NCBI GenBank assembly: GCA_963841065.1 | Contig: CAWJBI010000030.1 | Span: 40,096-104,095 of the forward strand | DNA: 64,000 bases | Reading direction: 5' to 3' | From: M0108 sp963841065 | GTDB lineage: Bacteria; Pseudomonadota; Gammaproteobacteria; Chromatiales; Chromatiaceae | Shown here: positions 17,122-26,166 of the stretch, piece by piece | Layout of the letters: each line of letters begins with the position of its first letter | Position numbering within the stretch: the first letter of the stretch is position 1 | The notes under the pieces: generated by a model | Database searches by the model: none | The model's input: only the letters and a program-made list of their open reading frames with translations | Told to the model about the DNA's origin: nothing | Made by a program: the position numbers and the translations under genes

Positions 17122-18601
17122 GTGCCATCCCCCAACCCAGACTCAGGCCGGCCCGGCGCCCTGGGCCTGGAAGGCGGCGATCAGGCCCCTTTGCGCACCC
17201 TGGCCAGTCGGTCAGCCCCTGGTGATGTCCCCGGCCGCGACCCTGCGCGAGATGCTCTACCGCATCAGCCAGGGCCGCGAGGACGCCGTGGTGGTGGCCG
17301 ACGAGGCCAGCCAACTGCCCCTCGGCCTCGTCACCCTGCGCGAGACTGCTGCACGTCATCACCTTCGAGGGTGGCGATCTGGATGACCCGGTGGCCGCCC
17401 ACATGATCGGCGCCCCCCTGACGACGCGGCGGATTCCCCCGCCCATCGCGCCAAGGTCCTCATGGCCAAGAAGGGGGTCGGACATATCCTGCTGGTGGAG
17501 GCGGATGGCCGTCTGTGCGGCCTGGTGCATCAGGCGGACCTGCTGGGGTTGCGCGCCGGCGGGGCCGAGATGCTTATCGCCGCCATCGCCGCCACCCGTG
17601 ACCTCAAGGCCATGGTCCTCGTCGCCGACCAGGTGCGCCGCCGCGGGGCGGAGCTGTTTCATGCTGGCATGGGCGTCGAGGCCCTCTGCCAGTGGATGTC
17701 GGGCCTCAATGACCTCATCGCCATGCGCGTCATCGAGACTCATGGAGGACGAATTCGACCTGCCCGGCGGTCCCCTGGTGCTGGCTCGTGTTCGGTTCCG
17801 AGGGCCGCCTGGAGCAGACCTTCGCCACCGATCAGGACAATGGCCTCATCTTCGGCCCAGCCAGATGCCGGGGACACCGAGGCCCTGCGCGCCGCCTTCC
17901 TGCCCTTCGCCCAGGCCGTCAATGACGCCCTGCATTACTGTGGGTTCGAGCGCTGCCGGGGCAAGCATCATGGCCGGTAACCCGGACTGGTGCCTGAGCG
18001 CGATGGAGTGGATGGCGCGGTTTTCGAGCTGGCTGGACGGGTGCCGGACCCCGAGGCCCTGCTGCATGGCACCATCTTCTTCGACTTTCGGCCTGTCTAT
18101 CGGCAGCTATCGAGCTGGTTGACCGGCTGCGCGCCTGGTTGATGGCCAAGGCCCCGGAACATCCCCTCTTTTTGCGCCTCCTGGCGGAACTGGCCTTGGG
18201 GGTGGCGCCGCCCCTCGGCTGGGCCGGCCGCTTCACCTATGACCGCAATCGCGCCTTTCCCCATACCATCGACCTCAAGCTCCAGGGCGCCCGCCTCTTC
18301 GTCGATGTGGCCCGCATCGGTGCCTGGCCAAGGGCATCTGGGCCACCAACACCGCCGACCGCCTGCGCGCCATCGGTACCGGCCCAGGCCGCTCCGCCGA
18401 GGACATCGCCGCCGAGATCGAGGCCTTCCACCTGGTGCAGCGCTTTCGCATCCGCCAGCAACTGGCAGACCCAGGACCATGACGCCGCCAATCGCGTGGA
18501 CCCCGCCGACCTCAACGAACTGCAACCGGCTCATGCTCAAGGAGGCCCTCAAGCAGGCCAAAAAGATGCAGGCGCGGTTGCGGCAGGAATATAACCTCTG
18601 A
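17118..18601 (+). pseudogene. CBS/DUF294 nucleotidyltransferase-like protein, multiply frameshifted
   Basis: Pieces of one protein of about 490 residues are readable in order but keep changing frame. They are a first CBS motif (LREMLYRISQGREDAVVVAD, about 17226-17300), a second CBS part (KKGVGHILLVEADGRLCGLV, about 17468), a linker (LNDLIAMRVIE), the nucleotidyltransferase core (FGSEGRLEQTFATDQDNG, about 17790), then IMAGNPDWCLS, HGTIFFDFRP, DLKLQGARLFVD and a typical end (KKMQARLRQEYNL). At least ten indels are needed to join them. Intact relatives are predicted signal-transduction nucleotidyltransferases beside symporter or kinase genes, as here. Because conserved motifs survive between the indels, either very recent decay or poor local sequence is likely. 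Confidence 0.8.
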
Positions 18602-18616
18602 CCTGGACCCCGGGGT

Positions 18617-19816
<1,200 letters not shown>

Positions 19817-19964
19817 GTTCTCTATTTCTCGGCGATGGCTTTGCCCTGGCTAGGCGCAGGGCTTGGCGATGGACTGGGGATGGCTTGAGCGTTGGACCTG
19901 ACAGATTAACAGATATACCTCTTTCTCTCGTGAGCAGTCGCGGGTCGGGCACTGATTATGCGGA

Positions 19965-21398
19965 TCATCCCGCCAGCTTGGCCTTCAACAGCTCATTCAC
20001 CTGTTCGGGATTGGCCTGGCCCTTGCTCGCCTTCATGACCTGACCGACGAAGAAGCCGAAGAGCTTGTCCTTGCCGGCGCGGTATTGCTCTACCTGGGCG
20101 GGGTTGGCGGCGATGATGCCGTCGATCAGGGTCTCGATGGCGCTCGTATCCGTGATCTGCTTGAGGCCCTTGGCGGCGATGATGGTGTCGGCGTCGCCCT
20201 CGCCGTTCCACATGGCCTCGAAGACCTGTTTGGCGATCTTGCTGGAGAGGGTCTGGTCCTGGATGCGGGCGATGAGGCCGGCGAGTCTCGCCGCGCCGAC
20301 GGGGGAGTCGCCGATCTCCAGGCCCGCCTTGTTGAGGGCGGCGGAAACCTCCCCGCCGATCCAGTTGGCGGCCAGCTTGGCGTCGCCGCTGGCGGTGGCG
20401 ACCTCCTCGAAATAGTTCGCCAGGGCGCGGCTGGCGGTGAGCAGGTTGGCGTCGTAATCCGCCAGGCCATATTCCGAGCGGAAGCGCGCGCGCATGGGGT
20501 CGGGCAGTTCCGGCAGGTCGCGGGTGGCCGCCGCCAGGAGCGGGGCGTCGATCACCAGCGGCAGCAGGTCCGGGTCCGGGAAGTAGCGGTAGTCATTGGC
20601 CTCCTCCTTGCTGCGCATGGAGCGGGTCTCGTCCTTGTCGGCATCGTAGAGCCGGGTCTCCTGGACCACCTGGCCCCCGCTCTCCAGGATGTCGCTCTGG
20701 CGCTCGATCTCGAAGCGCAGCGCCCGGTCCAGAAAGCGGAAGGAGTTGATGTTCTTGATCTCGGCGCGGGTGCCGAGCTGTGTCCGCGCCCAGGGGCGGA
20801 GGGAGATGTTGGCATCCATGCGGAAGGAGCCCTCCTGCATGTTGCCGTCGCTGATGCCGATCCAGCGCACGATCTGGTGGATCTTGCGGGCGTAGGCCAC
20901 CGCTTCCTCCGGCGAGCGCATATCGGGCTCGGAGACGATCTCCAGCAGGGGCGTGCCGGCGCGGTTCAGATCGATGCCGGTGAGGCCGTGAAAGTCCTCG
21001 TGCAGGGACTTGCCGGCGTCCTCCTCCAGATGGGCGCGGGTGACGCCGATCTCCTTCAGGGTGCCGTCATCGAGCCGGATATGCACCTGGCCGCGGCCCA
21101 CCACCGGGTGCTCGTACTGGCTGATCTGGTAGCCCTTGGGCAGGTCCGGGTAAAAGTAGTTCTTACGCGCGAAGACCGAGCGCTCGGCGATCTCGGCCTC
21201 GATGGCCTTGCCGAAACGCACCGCGAGGCGGACCGCCTCGGCGTTGAGGACGGGCAGCACACCCGGCAGGCCGAGGTCGATGGCGCAGGCCTGGCTGTTG
21301 GGGGCGGCGCCAAAGGCCGTGGGCGCGCCGGAGAAGATCTTGGATTGGGTGGCGAGCTGGGTGTGAATCTCCAGCCCAATGACGGTTTCCCATGGCAT
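19965..21398 (-). CDS. gatB: Aspartyl/glutamyl-tRNA amidotransferase subunit B
   Basis: Subunit of the GatCAB complex that converts misacylated Glu-tRNAGln and Asp-tRNAAsn to the amides. The 477-residue length and layout are normal. The N-terminal kinase-like domain begins WETVIGLEIHTQL, with the conserved stretches GLPGVLPVLN, YFYPDLPKGYQISQ and NRAGTPLLEIVSEPD. The C-terminal YqeY/tail domain (about 330-477) binds the tRNA. The start at 21398 gives a family-typical N-terminus. gatC and gatA are not seen in the window; they would be expected just upstream, beyond 21398 on this strand, but the Uma2/toxin-antitoxin island begins there instead. Confidence 0.95.
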   Translation of the reverse strand: MPWETVIGLEIHTQLATQSKIFSGAPTAFGAAPNSQACAIDLGLPGVLPVLNAEAVRLAVRFGKAIEAEIAERSVFARKNYFYPDLPKGYQISQYEHPVVGRGQVHIRLDDGTLKEIGVTRAHLEEDAGKSLHEDFHGLTGIDLNRAGTPLLEIVSEPDMRSPEEAVAYARKIHQIVRWIGISDGNMQEGSFRMDANISLRPWARTQLGTRAEIKNINSFRFLDRALRFEIERQSDILESGGQVVQETRLYDADKDETRSMRSKEEANDYRYFPDPDLLPLVIDAPLLAAATRDLPELPDPMRARFRSEYGLADYDANLLTASRALANYFEEVATASGDAKLAANWIGGEVSAALNKAGLEIGDSPVGAARLAGLIARIQDQTLSSKIAKQVFEAMWNGEGDADTIIAAKGLKQITDTSAIETLIDGIIAANPAQVEQYRAGKDKLFGFFVGQVMKASKGQANPEQVNELLKAKLAG

Positions 21399-21575
21399 GG
21401 TGGCGTTGACCTCGTGTGCGGATTAAGAGGATTGTGGGCCGGCCGGGCCTTGTGGGCAAGCCGGAAAGCGATGGGATCTCCCGGGCGGTCATGGCATGTC
21501 TTGCCATCGACCCTGCCCAACCGCTAGGATCGAGGCCGTTAAAGGTTACTGCCGCGCGCGCGGCCGGAGGTTGTC

Positions 21576-22161
21576 ATGGGCCAGGCCATGAGAAAGCTTG
21601 TGTACGACGAGTGCGAGTATCTGGCCAGCGAGAGCCAGGCCCCCGTCAAGCGCGAATTCGTCGCCGGAGAGGTCTATGCCATGGCCGGGGCGACGGCGCG
21701 GCATAACCGCATTTCCCTGCAATGTCGCCACCCGGCTCGATGCCGCCACCCGTGGCACACCCTGCGAGGTCTTCATGGCGGACATGAAGGTCAAGGTCGA
21801 GGCCCACCGGGCCTTTTATTATCCGGATGTCCTGCTGGCCTGCGAGCCAGACGACGACCAGCCCCTCTACCGCACCCGTCCCTGCCTCATCGTCGAGGTC
21901 CTCTCGCCCTCCACCGCCGGCATCGATGAGCGGGAGAAGTGGCACCATTACCGGGATATCCCGACCCTGCGCCATTATCTGCTCATCGACTCCGAGTCCC
22001 GCCAGGTCCGCCTGCGCACCCGGGAGGGGGCTGACTGGCTGGAGCAGACCCTGGGCGAGGGGGAGCGGCTGCGATTGACCTGCGGCCCGGTCCGGTTGGA
22101 GCTGGGGCTCGCCGAGATTTACGACCGCAGCGGTTTGGAGGCGAACAGGCCCCCGACCTGA
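21576..22161 (+). CDS. Uma2 family endonuclease (DUF820), frameshifted
   Basis: Restriction-endonuclease-fold protein of the Uma2/DUF820 family, common in multiple copies in cyanobacteria and purple sulfur bacteria and of uncertain role. The start at 21576 has CGGAGG five bases upstream. The frame reads to RHNRISL near 21718, then jumps by one base and continues (NVATRLDAA, YYPDVLLACEP, PCLIVEVLSPST) to the stop at 22161. One extra base at about 21719-21720 accounts for it. The PD-(D/E)xK core is recognisable in YPDVLL and LIVEVLSPST. The 3' 110 bases of the gene and about 45 bases beyond it recur twice further along the island (about 23.1 and 26.0 kb). Confidence 0.8.
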
Positions 22162-22207
22162 GGACCGGGGTTTCGCCAGGGAGTCCCGCCTGGCGGCCGC
22201 GGGTTTA
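22046..22207 (+). repeat. Island repeat, copy A (Uma2 3' end plus flank)
   Basis: The last part of the Uma2 gene from ACCCTGGGCGAGG to its stop, and about 45 bases beyond it (to CGCGGGTTTA). It is near-identical to copies at 23061-23220 and 25935-26111. All three copies have the same orientation. Confidence 0.85.
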
Positions 22208-22387
22208 TACTCGCGCAATCCCCCGTCGCTGGTCTCGCGCGGCCTGGCGCCGGAACAACCCTTCACTTCCTCAGGACCCCACCATGGGCGTCGCCGCCCC
22301 GGGCGCGTCCCCCGTCCCCTACTGTCGCCGCGGCCATCAAAAGTACGTAGATTTACCCAAATCAAGCGAGTGGCGGCAGCAAACCAA

Positions 22388-22414
22388 GTATAGTAAGGTA
22401 ATACCTTGAGATAC
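22388..22414 (+). promoter_or_regulatory. Operator-like palindrome over a -10 box, before the RHH/ParE module
   Basis: GTATAGTAAGGT and ACCTTGAGATAC form an imperfect inverted repeat (9 of 12 positions) around AAT. The inner 13 bases (AAGGTAATACCTT) are a perfect palindrome. The left arm overlaps a TATAGT -10 box (22389-22394), 36 bases before the antitoxin ATG. This is the expected place for autoregulation by a ribbon-helix-helix antitoxin. Confidence 0.55.
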
Positions 22415-22430
22415 TTTAACGGAAGCTGTC

Positions 22431-22721
22431 ATGACTGCTACTGCCATTCGCCCGGTTGCGATCAAGATTGACGACGAAACCAAGGCCCGCGTGAAGCGCT
22501 TGGCCGATGCCCGCCATCGCACAGCTCACTGGCTCATGCGCGAGGCGATCACTCAGTACGTCGAGCGCGAGGAAAAGCGCGAGGCCTTCCGGCAGGACAC
22601 CCTCAAGGCGTGGGAAGAGTACCGCACCACTGGGCTGCATGTGACCGCCGTCGAAGCCGATGCGTGGTTGGCCCAGCTCGAACAGGGCAAGGACATCGAG
22701 CCGCCTGAATGTCACGTCTGA
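22431..22721 (+). CDS. Ribbon-helix-helix (CopG/RelB-like) antitoxin
   Basis: A 96-residue antitoxin. Residues 9-45 (VAIKIDDETKARVKRLADA, then WLMREAITQYV) fit the ribbon-helix-helix DNA-binding fold. The C-terminal half (about 50-96) is acidic and would wrap the toxin. The stop codon lies inside the next gene (13-base overlap), so toxin and antitoxin are translated in a coupled way. A palindrome over the promoter supports autoregulation. The region upstream (22162-22430) contains only this promoter and the flank of the Uma2 gene. Confidence 0.88.
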   Translation: MTATAIRPVAIKIDDETKARVKRLADARHRTAHWLMREAITQYVEREEKREAFRQDTLKAWEEYRTTGLHVTAVEADAWLAQLEQGKDIEPPECHV

Positions 22722-22999
22722 TCTGGTCACAACCGGCGCTGCTCGATGTGCAGCGCCTCTATCGCTTCCTGGCCGTCAAGAACATGGACGCGGCCAAGCG
22801 CGCCATCAAAACCGTGCGCCAAGGGGTGAAAGTTCTTGGACATCAACCCGGTATCGGCCGTCCTATTGAGGACCTGCCCGACGAGTTCCGGGAGTGGCTG
22901 ATCGACTTCGGCGACAGCGGCTATGTGACGCGCTACCGCATCGACGCGGATGCGGTCACGATTCTCGCTGTGGGCCACCAGAAGGAAGTGGGGTTCTGA
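22709..22999 (+). CDS. RelE/ParE family toxin
   Basis: A 96-residue toxin paired with the preceding antitoxin. It has the family layout: an N-terminal strand (SRLIWSQPALLDVQRLYRFL), a helical hairpin, and C-terminal strands with GRPIEDLPDEFREWLI, YVTRYRIDADAVTILAVGHQKE. The two-helix hairpin and the GRP-x-E pattern are more like ParE (gyrase poison) than ribosome-dependent RelE, but the target cannot be decided by eye. The gene is full length with no defect. It ends 25 bases before the second Uma2 fragment. Confidence 0.88.
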   Translation: MSRLIWSQPALLDVQRLYRFLAVKNMDAAKRAIKTVRQGVKVLGHQPGIGRPIEDLPDEFREWLIDFGDSGYVTRYRIDADAVTILAVGHQKEVGF

Positions 23000-23024
23000 T
23001 GGGTACAGGGTTTGGCCGCCGCTA

Positions 23025-23220
23025 GCCTGTGAGCCCGGCGACGACCAGCCCCTCTACCTGCTGCGATTGACCTGCGGCCCGGTCCGGTTGGAGCTGGGGC
23101 TCGCCGAGATTTACGACCGCAGCGGTTTGGAGGCGAACAGGCCCCTGGCCTGAGGACCCGGGTTTCGCCAGGGAGCCGCGCGTGGCGACCGCGGGTTTGC
23201 CGACCCCCCTCACGCCACCC
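23025..23220 (+). pseudogene. Uma2 remnant and island repeat, copy B
   Basis: Encodes LACEPGDDQPLY joined directly to LRLTCGPVRLELGL and the rest of the Uma2 C-terminus. It is the same gene as at 21576-22161 with the middle (matching about 21873-22068) deleted and no N-terminus. The homology runs on past the stop at 23153 through the same non-coding flank as copies A and C. It lies between the ParE module and the GNAT module. Confidence 0.8.
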
Positions 23221-23243
23221 AGGTGTCTGAAGTGGAAGGGGTA

Positions 23244-23762
23244 TCAGGGATCGCTCACGGGTGGCGCAAGCTTGCGCAAGACTGTCCAGGGCAACAGCAG
23301 CCGGTCCGGTCGGCCCGCCAGGGGTACGAAGCCGAAGTGCTGGTAGAACTCCGCTGCCGCGGCGTCCTTGGCATCGACCACGAGGGCGGCCACGGCGAGC
23401 ACCCGGCTGGCCTGGACCACCTTGTGGCAGGCGTCGGACAGGAGAATCGCACCGAGCCCCTGACCATGGAATGCCTGATCGACCGCCAATCGACCGAGTA
23501 ACGCCACGGGTACCGGATAGCGGGGGAGCTTGCGCGCCATCTCCTGGGGCAGGTCCGCACAGCTCACGCTCCCGGCGCTCAGGGAGAAGAAGCCCGCAAG
23601 GTGGCGAGCATCAGGGCGTGGTGTTGCCACAAACACCCGCGCGACCCCCCGCCGCTGGTCTTGCGCGGCATAGCGGCGAAGGTAGTCGTCAAGCTGAGGT
23701 TGGCCGCAGCGGAAGCCGCCCGTATCGACCGCCTTATCGAGCGGCCGAATGGCGTACGCCAT
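23244..23762 (-). CDS. GNAT acetyltransferase toxin (TacT/AtaT-like)
   Basis: A 172-residue GCN5-related N-acetyltransferase of the type that blocks translation by acetylating aminoacyl-tRNA. It starts with the family pattern YAIRPLDKAVDTGGFRCG, then LDDYLRRYAAQDQRRGVARVFVA. The acetyl-CoA loop is QAFHGQGLGAILL (about 103-115) and the C-terminal YQHFGF motif is present. Its ATG overlaps the last base of the DUF1778 antitoxin stop (TAATG), the standard order for TacA-TacT pairs. It appears complete and carries no frameshift. Confidence 0.9.
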   Translation of the reverse strand: MAYAIRPLDKAVDTGGFRCGQPQLDDYLRRYAAQDQRRGVARVFVATPRPDARHLAGFFSLSAGSVSCADLPQEMARKLPRYPVPVALLGRLAVDQAFHGQGLGAILLSDACHKVVQASRVLAVAALVVDAKDAAAAEFYQHFGFVPLAGRPDRLLLPWTVLRKLAPPVSDP

Positions 23763-24043
23763 TAGCGGTCAACCTGATCGGCGTGACGCGCGCAGGCCCG
23801 CATCAAGGCGGCGTTCGGCTCGGCCGGGGCATCGAGCGCGGTGAGAAACGCCTGAAAATCCTCAGCCTTGAGGGTGATCGACTCCTGTTCCCGCACGACG
23901 CGCTCGGCCGCCGCCACCGCCTGGGTCAGGACGAATTCGGACAGGTTGACCTGGGCATAGCCTGCCGCCCTGTCGAGCAACTGTCGCGTGCGCTCATTGC
24001 AGCGGATATGGAGGCGGCTGTCCTTGGTGGCGGTTTGGCTCAT
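23762..24043 (-). CDS. DUF1778 antitoxin (TacA-like)
   Basis: A 93-residue antitoxin of the DUF1778 ribbon-helix-helix family. Residues 8-50 (RLHIRCNERTRQLLDRAA, then NLSEFVLTQAVAAAERVV) form the DNA-binding part. The C-terminal region (LKAEDFQAFLTALDAPAEPN) is the toxin-neutralising segment typical of partners of GNAT toxins. It precedes and touches the toxin gene. The 85-base divergent gap to the Phd antitoxin gene contains an inverted repeat that could be its operator. Confidence 0.9.
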   Translation of the reverse strand: MSQTATKDSRLHIRCNERTRQLLDRAAGYAQVNLSEFVLTQAVAAAERVVREQESITLKAEDFQAFLTALDAPAEPNAALMRACARHADQVDR

Positions 24044-24072
24044 GGCAAACTCCTAAGGCGAGGGCCTTGGAT

Positions 24073-24093
24073 TGTGCGCCGCCTGTGCGCACA
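24073..24093. promoter_or_regulatory. Inverted repeat between divergent antitoxin genes
   Basis: TGTGCGC (24073-24079) and GCGCACA (24087-24093) are perfect 7-base arms with a 7-base spacer. They lie between the DUF1778 start (24043, minus) and the Phd start (24129, plus), so either antitoxin could use the site as operator. Confidence 0.45.
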
Positions 24094-24128
24094 TCGCAAG
24101 CCTTCTCCGCCTCCACTTGGAGCCCGAC

Positions 24129-24377
24129 ATGCTCACCGTCAACATCCACGATGCCAAGACTCAGCTCTCCCGCCTGGTCGAACGTGCGGCCAACGGCGAA
24201 CCTTTCATGATCGCCAAGGCGGGTACCCCCTTGGTCAAAGTGGTGCCGCTGCAGTGGCAAGAGGCCGGCACCCAACATCGGCTCGGCTTCCTCGCGGGGG
24301 AGATCCGAGTCCCGGAGGGGTTTGACCGCATGGGTCAGGACGAGATCGAGGCCCAGTTTCTGGTCGGCGAACCGTGA
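24129..24377 (+). CDS. Phd/YefM family antitoxin
   Basis: An 82-residue antitoxin. The N-terminus (MLTVNIHDAKTQLSRLVERAANGEPFMIAKAG) is a textbook Phd/YefM dimerisation and DNA-binding domain. The tail (GFLAGEIRVPEGFD) is the usual toxin-binding segment seen in partners of VapC-type PIN toxins. The frame opens earlier, but the ATG at 24129 gives the family N-terminus. The stop overlaps a GTG that begins a truncated PIN toxin, so this antitoxin has probably lost its target. Confidence 0.9.
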   Translation: MLTVNIHDAKTQLSRLVERAANGEPFMIAKAGTPLVKVVPLQWQEAGTQHRLGFLAGEIRVPEGFDRMGQDEIEAQFLVGEP

Positions 24378-24496
24378 TCCTGCTGCTCGACCCCTTCGAC
24401 CGCTTGCTGATCGCCCAGGCCCGCGTAGAAGGCCTGACGCTGCTCACCACTGACACGCTGGTGGCGCACTACGGCGAGCCCACCCGTCTCGTCTAG
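24374..24496 (+). pseudogene. VapC-type PIN toxin with internal deletion
   Basis: A 40-residue in-frame remnant. The first residues (start codon GTG, then ILLLD) match the N-terminal strand of a PIN domain with its first catalytic aspartate. They are fused directly to the C-terminal end (DPFDRLLIAQARVEGLTLLTTD, then a tail ending TRLV). About 80 middle residues of a normal ~125-residue VapC are missing, so the RNase should be dead. The GTG overlaps the antitoxin stop exactly as in intact phd-vapC pairs. Confidence 0.82.
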
Positions 24497-24574
24497 GACT
24501 GCCTCCCCATCGCAGGTACCCGCCTGCGCCGTCATTCGGCTCGCCATGCGTCTTCGATCGATTACCATGCGGCC

Positions 24575-24877
24575 ATGAACATCATCAAGCACATGCCCAA
24601 AGTCGCCGATCTGCCGGAATTCGACATGGCCCAGTACCTCGGCACCGATGAGGATGTGGCGGAGTATCTCCGTCAGGTGCTAGAGGACGGCGAGCCAGGA
24701 GAGCTTGCCGCCGCGCTCGGGCACATCGCCAAAGCACGCGGCATGACGGAAATCGCCAAAGCCTCCGGCATCAAGCGCGAAGCCCTCTACAAGGCCCTGC
24801 AACTGGCCGAGGCGGCCAGCTACGCGGGCCAGAGCGACTGGCGACTGCCCAACACCCGGTGCGCGCGGGTTCGGTAA
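24575..24877 (+). CDS. Orphan addiction-module antidote (HigA-like), altered C-terminus
   Basis: A 100-residue protein. The first ~75 residues match HigA-like addiction-module antidotes: YLGTDEDVAEYLRQVLEDG, then LGHIAKARGMTEIAKASGIKREALYKAL with the helix-turn-helix. After YKALQLAEA the sequence no longer matches the family (it should continue through F-x-T-I-x-K), so the end looks replaced. No toxin gene precedes it: the 78 bases between the VapC remnant and this start hold no ORF of note. It resembles the antidote at 25340, so a duplicated module that lost its toxin is likely. Confidence 0.72.
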   Translation: MNIIKHMPKVADLPEFDMAQYLGTDEDVAEYLRQVLEDGEPGELAAALGHIAKARGMTEIAKASGIKREALYKALQLAEAASYAGQSDWRLPNTRCARVR

Positions 24878-25041
24878 AGCGGGTGGGGGACTACCCGCTA
24901 TGGGATGCGACTTGGCTCTAGGCGTCGGCTTTTTGGCCAAGCTTGGCCCGTATCCCAGGGGCGCCGGCGCTGGGGGCCTTGGGGTTGGCACGGTGGCTTA
25001 AAGGCGCGCATGCCCTGTAGCGTGTGGGCTACAATACGACA

Positions 25042-25329
25042 ATGCGAGTGCGAGCAACCGAGGTTTACCTGGACTGGATCAACGGTCTTCGCGATCGGGC
25101 CGGCCGTGCGAGAATTCAAGTCCGAGTCGACCGTCTTATTCACGGTAATCCCGGCGATCATCGAAACCTGACGGACGGAGTCTCTGAGCTTCGTGTCGAT
25201 GCTGGCCCGGGTTACCGGGTTTACTACACGCAACGTGGAACAGACTTGATCGTCCTGCTCGTAGGCGGCGATAAAGCTTCGCAGCACCGAGACATCGAAC
25301 GCGCTGTCGAACTCGCGTCCAACCTGTAG
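25042..25329 (+). CDS. RelE/HigB-like addiction module killer protein
   Basis: A 95-residue toxin of the 'addiction module killer' branch of the RelE superfamily, which pairs with HigA-like antidotes in toxin-first order, as here. Recognisable stretches are YLDWINGLRDRAGRARIQVRVDRL, the RVDAGPGYRVYYTQ strand and LLVGGDKASQHRDIERA near the C-terminus. The ATG at 25042 gives the usual N-terminus; a second frame-internal start at 25024 adds six residues without support. The antidote gene begins 10 bases after its stop. Confidence 0.88.
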   Translation: MRVRATEVYLDWINGLRDRAGRARIQVRVDRLIHGNPGDHRNLTDGVSELRVDAGPGYRVYYTQRGTDLIVLLVGGDKASQHRDIERAVELASNL

Positions 25330-25339
25330 GAGTGATGCC

Positions 25340-25657
25340 ATGCCCAAGAGCGCCAGCCAGCAAGTCCCGAAGACCAAGACGGTTGCATACGACATCGCAG
25401 AACAGCTTCGCACGCCAGACGAAATGGCTGCCTATTTGGACGCATGGTTCGCCGAGGCGCCCGAAGACTTGGGTGGTATTGCCAGAGCGCTTGGGGACAT
25501 TGCTCGTGCCAAGGGAATGTCCCAGGTGGCCAAAGCGGCCGGGATGAGTCGCGAAAGCCTCTACCGCGCCTTGAGCGAGGAAGGCAACCCGAGCTTTGCG
25601 ACGATCCTCAAGGTGACGAAGGCATTGGGTGTCCGGTTGCACGCAGGGCCTGCGTAG
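25340..25657 (+). CDS. Addiction-module antidote protein (HigA-like)
   Basis: A 105-residue helix-turn-helix antidote. The N-terminal part (YDIAEQLRTPDEMAAYLDAWF) binds the toxin. Residues 50-100 (LGDIARAKGMSQVAKAAGMSRESLYRAL, then PSFATILKVTKALGVRL) form the DNA-binding domain. It is complete, unlike the related orphan at 24575, and follows its toxin gene by 10 bases, so the pair should be functional. It is the last intact module of the island. Confidence 0.88.
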   Translation: MPKSASQQVPKTKTVAYDIAEQLRTPDEMAAYLDAWFAEAPEDLGGIARALGDIARAKGMSQVAKAAGMSRESLYRALSEEGNPSFATILKVTKALGVRLHAGPA

Positions 25658-25934
25658 GTGCGCCAGGGCCTCGGGGTTGGCGCGGCTTGACTCGGTCTCT
25701 GCGTCGTTTCCGCAACTGGCCCGCGTTCGGGTCTGTTCTCGTTCCCATTAGGCTCCAGCGTTGGCATGCCGTCTTGGCCGCTCCAGCGGCCCGAACCCCC
25801 ACGAGACGCCAGAGCTTTTCTACGCTTATTTGGCAGGGAAGCTGAACGGGTACGGGGCCCCTCATTCACAACCAACGAGGCAATGCATCGTGCTGATAAC
25901 GATTCGGCGAATCCTTGGAGTCGATCGCATGGCG
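25658..25934. other. Gene-free stretch at the right end of the toxin-antitoxin island
   Basis: No supportable gene. Short open frames here lack ribosome sites and family resemblance. Together with the Uma2 copy C that follows it makes about 500 bases of decayed sequence between the last antidote gene and ybgC. Confidence 0.5.
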
Positions 25935-26111
25935 ACCCTGGGCGAGGGAGAGCGGCTCCGTTGACCTGCGGCCCGGTGCGGCTGGAAATGGGGCTCGCCG
26001 AGATTTACGACCGCAGCGGTTTGGAGGCGAACGCGCCCGGGCTGAGGACCCAGGTCTGGCCAGGGAGTCCGGGGCGGCGACCGCGGGTTTACCGACCCCG
26101 CCATACCACCC
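25935..26111 (+). pseudogene. Uma2 remnant and island repeat, copy C
   Basis: Contains TLGEGERLR, a stop caused by a lost base, then LTCGPVRLEMGLAEIYDRSG to the normal end, and the same downstream flank as copies A and B. It shares with copy B a further 20 bases (GGGTTT, one variable base, CCGACCCC and beyond) not seen after copy A. It marks the right edge of the island, about 55 bases before ybgC. Confidence 0.78.
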
Positions 26112-26166
26112 GCGCCTGGGCGCGGTTGTCGCCGCCGCTGGCAAGGGGATAAGGGTTTTTGCTAAG

